25,318 nucleotides of DNA from contig DDXK01000069.1 of the NCBI GenBank assembly GCA_002347185.1, positions 1 through 25,318 of the forward strand. Direction: 5' to 3'. Positions within the stretch are counted from its first letter, which is position 1; each line of letters opens with the position of its first letter. The DNA comes from Desulfobulbaceae bacterium UBA2262. GTDB taxonomy: Bacteria; Desulfobacterota; Desulfobulbia; Desulfobulbales; Desulfurivibrionaceae. Shown in pieces: positions 21,147-25,318 of the stretch. Position numbers and translations under genes: made by a program. Under the pieces are notes generated by a model that was not told where the DNA came from, did not search any database, and was given only the letters and a program-made list of their open reading frames with translations.

Positions 21147-23903
21147 CTACTTCAGCTGGAGGGGAGCAAGGTTTGTTTTTTCTTGCCCGGCCGTTTTTTC
21201 TCCCAGTGCAGCCGCCCTTCTTACCTGAGTCCCGCCGGCCGGGCTGTCCGCAACCAGACGCCAGGTGTCACCACAGGGGGCGGCTGGATAGCGGTCTGCC
21301 CTGAATGCGTGCGCTCTATCGCCAAGATCGATCCCCGCCCCCCCAGACAGGCAGTTCGGTTCACTGCCGTCCTGGAAGCGGATCACCCCTCCCAGCGGGT
21401 CATGGAAAAACGAGGCACATGACAACGCATCCTGTGCATAGCCCAGAATCCCGGTAGATTTCCCTGGATATTTCGGGTCCCAACCGAGACACTTGCCCAG
21501 AGACATGACTTTCCCGTCTGACTGGAACACGAAAAGTTGATCATTCTGCGTTGTGCATTGCCTGAGTTCAAAAAAGTCCGGCGTACGGTAAGGTGCCCCG
21601 CTGACCCGAGTCAGACAGCGGGTCTTGTCACCTGTTCCCGCCATAATCCTCACCGGAGTCCCAAAAGCCATGGTGGGAAGCTTGGGAACGGCTTGTCTCA
21701 AAAGCTCCTCGGTCTTTGCCTCGATATCCTTCGACACCGCCTTCACGGCCAGCGCGGTCTTGGCCTCGTTGAGAAGGCGCTCCACCGGCATCTTGCCATC
21801 CTGTCCCCTTGTAATCAGTGTGGACAAACTCGGATAGGCCGCCTTGATTGCGGTCTCCTGTTCGGCAAGGAACTCATCGGACTTCAAGGCCAGGAGCATC
21901 TTTTTGCGCTCCTCCTGGCTGTTGAGTTTGCTGGTCAGTTCCGTGGCGGCGTACTGGGCGACCTGCATTTGCACTTCCTGCTGCGCCAGTTCCCCGAGCA
22001 CCTGATCATTATACTGGGCGACATCGGCGTCGAGATTTGGCCCCGGGACTCCAGCCATTCCGGCTTTAGCCTTGTCCAGAACATCCTTTGCCTGGCGCTC
22101 ACGTTGTTCAGCCGCCAGCTTTGCAACCCGCTGCCTGTCCCGATCGGATTCCTTTTTGGCTTTCTGCTTTTTCTTCGTATTGACCTCTCCGGAAACCAAA
22201 GCCCACAGCTTCTGGAGTAACTTGTCTATCTCATTCGCCAACTTCTTGATGTCGTTATCGAGGCCGCTGATTATATTCGCACAGGTTCGAACCGCTGCCG
22301 TGGCGCCGTTGTAGGCGGAAGTCGCGACATTCACCGCATCCTTTGCCGTGGCATGCTTGGCCATTGCCCTGCCAAAGGCAGCGACCCGCTCAACTTGCAG
22401 CCTTTCATAATTTTTCTTCGCCTCATCGGCCAAGCCCTTCGCCGTCTCAGCAGCCCCATTGGCCACGGTGGTGGTTACATCGCTGGCGATATCTGCGGCG
22501 CCCGTGAAGATCTTGCCTATTTCCTCGGAATAGCAATCATTGAGGTCGGGGGTGATGGGGAAATCCGTGAGGCTCAGATCCGTGATATTCGCGGTAAACC
22601 CTATGGGTCGCAACGGGCAATCGGCCGGCACCTCGAGTTTCAGACCATTGCCGCTGGCCGCGAGATCGAGGTTGCCCAGAATAGCGCTCTGCACCTTGAG
22701 TCCCATCTTGGGAACCGCAGTGAGATTGGCGTCCAAATAAAAACTGGCGGACGCGGCATCCAGCGGGCCGAGTTTGGCGTTCACCCCTGCGCTGCCCTCC
22801 ACGCTCTTCTTCGCCGCGGAGGCGTTCAGGATGAGCGAGGCCATCTTCTGCTTCAAGAGAGCCCCTTCGGCATTGGCGATCAGCTCGGTGAAGACGCCGG
22901 CGGCAGTCCGGGTGGCCTTGAACAGCATCTTCGCCAAATCGGGTGGCGCACTGGCATCCACCCTGGGCTGGTAGTTGGGGTTGGAGAGTTGCACGATCGT
23001 CAGAGGGAGATCCCTCTTGGCAGCCTCAAACGGCATCCCGAGGGCGTCGAGGATCGAAAAAAAGTCCTTCAGTTCCGCGTCTTTGGTGTCGAAGCCAAGA
23101 CTCTGCTGCAAGGCGCCTTCCTGCTTGTAGTACACGGTGTACTCCTTGGGAGAGCCGACGCTCGCCGTACCCCAGACCTCGGTGGTTTTGAGTTCCCCTT
23201 CCTTCTGGAGACGGAACATCCCGCCCTTTATCGCGCTGTTCTGCAACCCAAAAGGGCTGCTCCATGGCTTGCTGATGGCGGCGTTGATGGTATATTTCTT
23301 CTGGCCCTTTGCGTTCTTGCCCGTGGCAAAGCCGGCGAACAGCTCGCTGGGAAGCGCATAGGGGAAGCCTTCGATGCTGCTGGTCAGGGTGCCGAAGAAA
23401 TTCAAGCCCTTGGCGGCGATCACCTGGCTCGGCATGATGCTTTTCAGGGACGGTTGCGTCCTGGCCGGCATGTCGGCGGTCAAAAGATCGCAATCCTCCT
23501 TGGTATAACAGATTACGGGGTTCTTCAACCCCAGACTTGGCGCAGAATCACCGAAAAGAGCCTTGCTCGTAAGATCCATGGGCACCATGACCGCAACCAC
23601 CGACACCGCCACATTCGGGGCATTCTTCTTATGGCCGTACATGAAGAAGATGGTGGTCTCTTTCCCGAACAGGGTTACTTTTTTCGTATAGGCGCTTCCG
23701 TCTTGCTCCACCCCGGCCTCATCGAGGAGAGCATTGGAAATCTGCTGGGCATGATCGGTGCCAAAACCATTCAGCTCATTTCGAAGGTCCGTCAGGACGG
23801 AGGTGTCGAAATTGGCGGGAAGGTTTGCCGCCTGTGCCGGCATGATCCATAATCCGAGCACCAATGCCAGGAATACGGCCATTGTCTTGGCTAAAATCTT
23901 CAT
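21147..23903 (-). CDS. Large exported protein with coiled-coil region and C-terminal beta-trefoil
   Basis: The 918-residue protein has a clear signal peptide (1-25, AQA cleavage) and AAGGAGAG before the ATG at 23903. Residues 26-455 form an unrecognised globular region with several Cys. Residues about 460-740 are helical and rich in Ala, Lys, Glu and Gln, suggesting coiled coils. Residues about 745-884 look like a ricin-type beta-trefoil: repeated Cys-Leu units (RCLT, KCLGW, NCLSG) and strands such as NDQLFVFQSDGKVMSLG. No membrane anchor or catalytic motif is visible. It lies 72 nt after a secretin gene in the same direction, which may hint at export or shared function. I do not recognise the family as a whole. 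Confidence 0.8.
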   Translation of the reverse strand: MKILAKTMAVFLALVLGLWIMPAQAANLPANFDTSVLTDLRNELNGFGTDHAQQISNALLDEAGVEQDGSAYTKKVTLFGKETTIFFMYGHKKNAPNVAVSVVAVMVPMDLTSKALFGDSAPSLGLKNPVICYTKEDCDLLTADMPARTQPSLKSIMPSQVIAAKGLNFFGTLTSSIEGFPYALPSELFAGFATGKNAKGQKKYTINAAISKPWSSPFGLQNSAIKGGMFRLQKEGELKTTEVWGTASVGSPKEYTVYYKQEGALQQSLGFDTKDAELKDFFSILDALGMPFEAAKRDLPLTIVQLSNPNYQPRVDASAPPDLAKMLFKATRTAAGVFTELIANAEGALLKQKMASLILNASAAKKSVEGSAGVNAKLGPLDAASASFYLDANLTAVPKMGLKVQSAILGNLDLAASGNGLKLEVPADCPLRPIGFTANITDLSLTDFPITPDLNDCYSEEIGKIFTGAADIASDVTTTVANGAAETAKGLADEAKKNYERLQVERVAAFGRAMAKHATAKDAVNVATSAYNGATAAVRTCANIISGLDNDIKKLANEIDKLLQKLWALVSGEVNTKKKQKAKKESDRDRQRVAKLAAEQRERQAKDVLDKAKAGMAGVPGPNLDADVAQYNDQVLGELAQQEVQMQVAQYAATELTSKLNSQEERKKMLLALKSDEFLAEQETAIKAAYPSLSTLITRGQDGKMPVERLLNEAKTALAVKAVSKDIEAKTEELLRQAVPKLPTMAFGTPVRIMAGTGDKTRCLTRVSGAPYRTPDFFELRQCTTQNDQLFVFQSDGKVMSLGKCLGWDPKYPGKSTGILGYAQDALSCASFFHDPLGGVIRFQDGSEPNCLSGGAGIDLGDRAHAFRADRYPAAPCGDTWRLVADSPAGGTQVRRAAALGEKTAGQEKTNLAPLQLK

Positions 23904-23975
23904 TTTGCTCTCTCCTTTCTGGAATTAGCTACCTTAAAGCCGCTTTTGCCGAAGAGCGATGGACCCCAGCCTGAT

Positions 23976-25318
23976 TCAGAAATAGATCATTTGCTTGACA
24001 TCTTGGAGTACACGATTCAGCGAGGGGCGAGGGGCGAAGCGCCGGCTCGAAAGATCACCGCTGCGAAACTCGTACTGATAACGACTGAGCCGAAGTTTCC
24101 CCAGGATGGCCTCCAGATGTGGACGCCGAACACGTAAGGCATCGTTGGCTTCGGCGGTGACCTTGTCAACCGGCTCCGTCTGAAATTCCGGAGAGTGTGC
24201 ATAGGCGGTCGCTGCGCGAAGGGTTTCCGAGTATGTCGCTGGTCTTCGGGGAGTGATCAGGATCAAAACGTGGTGCGCATAATCATATTCTGAATTGGTC
24301 GCAAAGAAATATTGTAATCCAGGCACGTCGCGCAGCAAGGGTACGCCATCTTTTGTATTGATGTATTGACGCTCCCGTAAGCCGGAAAGGATAAGCGTCT
24401 CGCCGAAGCGCATGATGACATTGGTGGAGACGATGTTATTGGCCGAGGTGATTGCCTGTTGGAACCCTTCGAACTGGGCAGGCTCGATGAAGGAACGCGC
24501 CCCTTTCACCGCCAGGAGCAAGCGGTCGTCATCGATGAAGGTGGGCGTGACGGAAAGGCTGACACCGATGTTCTTGTCGGACAAGGTGCCGCCGTATTCC
24601 CCTGACATGGCCACGGAAACCGTTGAGCCGGAAAAAAAGGTGGCGGGGGTTCGATCAAGCGCCAGCAAACTCGGCCGGGCAATAACGTCGGCCACCGTGT
24701 CTCCGGCGTTGAAGATGTTGAGCGAATAGGTGATTCCCCCGGAGGGGAGGCCGAGACTGCGGGTGATGGTGGTGCTGCGGGTATCGGCGCTTGGGTCACT
24801 GTTGGAGGTGGTCTCTCTTTCCCAGCTGCCGCCAAGGACTATTTTCAGTCCATCGAGCAGATTGACGCCATTGGTGTATCCGGTGGTTTCCTGGGTGCGA
24901 ACAAGGGTGACATCGACGACGGCCATGCGCGGCAACGGGATACCCTTGCAGGGAGAAGGCAGGGGAGACAACCGCTCCGTCGCATCTCCGCTGCCAGAGC
25001 TGCTGCTCCCCCACCCGCTGCTGCTGCCACTGCTGAAGGAGAGGCTGCCCGACGATTGCGAGCAGTCGCTCCAAGATAAGGCAAGCGGCCCCTCACCCTG
25101 TTCGCCGATGATTTCGCCGGCACTGGCAACTCCACCAGGCGGCACGGCGGGAGGAGGCTCTTGGGGGGCTGGCGCAGGATTACCCGCTGCCGATGCAGTC
25201 GGTGGGGCCGGTTCGGGGTCCACGGCGGGCGCGAAATTCCCTGGTGTCGATTCAGACAGCGGCACTGGCTCAGCGGGAGTGTCATCAGGAGCAGGATTCC
25301 AGGGGGTCGGTCCCGTGG
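23976..25318 (-). CDS. Secretin (outer-membrane channel, GspD/PilQ superfamily), 5' end missing
   Basis: The C-terminal secretin domain is clear: VVDVTLVRTQE, the VADVIARPSLLALD strand, TLSDKNIGVSLSVTPTFI with the DDDRLLLAV stretch, then GETLILSGL and the signature GVPLLRDVPGLQYFF ending in HHVLILITPR. Secretins form multimeric outer-membrane gates for type II/III secretion or type IV pili. The frame is open through the window edge, so the N domains are probably outside. The visible N part is Pro/Ala-rich, followed by a Ser/Gly-rich insert. A tail of about 90 residues after ITPR may bind a pilotin. A GTG at 25265 is possible but unlikely as the real start. Which secretion system it serves cannot be told. 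Confidence 0.9.
   Translation of the reverse strand, partial: TGPTPWNPAPDDTPAEPVPLSESTPGNFAPAVDPEPAPPTASAAGNPAPAPQEPPPAVPPGGVASAGEIIGEQGEGPLALSWSDCSQSSGSLSFSSGSSSGWGSSSSGSGDATERLSPLPSPCKGIPLPRMAVVDVTLVRTQETTGYTNGVNLLDGLKIVLGGSWERETTSNSDPSADTRSTTITRSLGLPSGGITYSLNIFNAGDTVADVIARPSLLALDRTPATFFSGSTVSVAMSGEYGGTLSDKNIGVSLSVTPTFIDDDRLLLAVKGARSFIEPAQFEGFQQAITSANNIVSTNVIMRFGETLILSGLRERQYINTKDGVPLLRDVPGLQYFFATNSEYDYAHHVLILITPRRPATYSETLRAATAYAHSPEFQTEPVDKVTAEANDALRVRRPHLEAILGKLRLSRYQYEFRSGDLSSRRFAPRPSLNRVLQDVKQMIYF

Noticed and set aside
23748..23770. TGGCACCGATCATGCC-like sigma-54 site on the minus strand
   Set aside because: The GG-GC spacing fits but the -12 element is poor and the site is inside the coding region of the large exported protein with no gene start after it.
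22353..23852. Plus-strand 499-codon open frame
   Set aside because: It mirrors the 918-residue gene, which has a signal peptide, good ribosome site and coherent composition; the antisense frame has none of these.

Overview
The window looks like a chromosomal segment of a GC-rich, motile, Gram-negative bacterium, most likely a Desulfobacterota (deltaproteobacterial) lineage near Desulfobulbales or Geobacter relatives. This rests on the fliL-M-N-O-P-Q-R-flhB-flhA order behind a sigma-54 promoter, FabL-type enoyl reductase, DUF362 and EAL-HDOD genes, lipoproteins and a secretin. The taxon is inferred from gene content only. No rRNA, tRNA, IS element or CRISPR was seen.

Layout. (1) 1-6123, minus strand: a compact flagellar export/switch operon, fliL to flhA (flhA is cut by the window edge). 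A close match to a sigma-54 -24/-12 promoter (6196-6211) lies in front of fliL. Genes mostly overlap or sit a few bases apart, except for a 121-nt spacer with repeats before flhA. (2) 6486-10312, plus strand: a DUF362 protein, a FabL-type enoyl-ACP reductase, Maf, and an EAL-HDOD signalling protein whose end overlaps glyS tail to tail. (3) 10302-17160, minus strand: in transcription order rpoZ, dnaJ, moaC, then dksA, galT, a single-domain response regulator and an intrinsic terminator, then a FolE2-family gene and glyS. This is a housekeeping and stringent-response block. (4) 17374-19930, plus strand: a second sigma-54-like promoter, a long leader, then four exported proteins, two of them FlgO-domain paralogs, which points to flagellar outer-membrane parts. 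(5) 20041-25318, minus strand: an accessory-looking block of an outer-membrane secretin (5' end outside the window), a 918-residue exported protein ending in a ricin-like beta-trefoil, and an AT-rich pentameric ligand-gated ion channel homolog.

How they work together. Blocks 1 and 4 probably form one sigma-54 flagellar regulon: the inner-membrane export gate and C-ring from block 1, and outer-membrane FlgO-type accessory lipoproteins from block 4. Block 3 couples omega subunit and DksA (RNA polymerase and ppGpp response) with chaperone, molybdopterin, sugar-nucleotide and glycyl-tRNA functions. Block 5 is the most unusual part: secretin, large exported coiled-coil/lectin-like protein and a neurotransmitter-receptor-type channel lie in one direction. 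Whether they form one system cannot be decided from the sequence alone.

Most unusual points: the FolE2-family protein lacks two of the expected metal ligands, FlhB has NPTR instead of NPTH, and the pLGIC/beta-trefoil/secretin neighbourhood has no description that I recognise.
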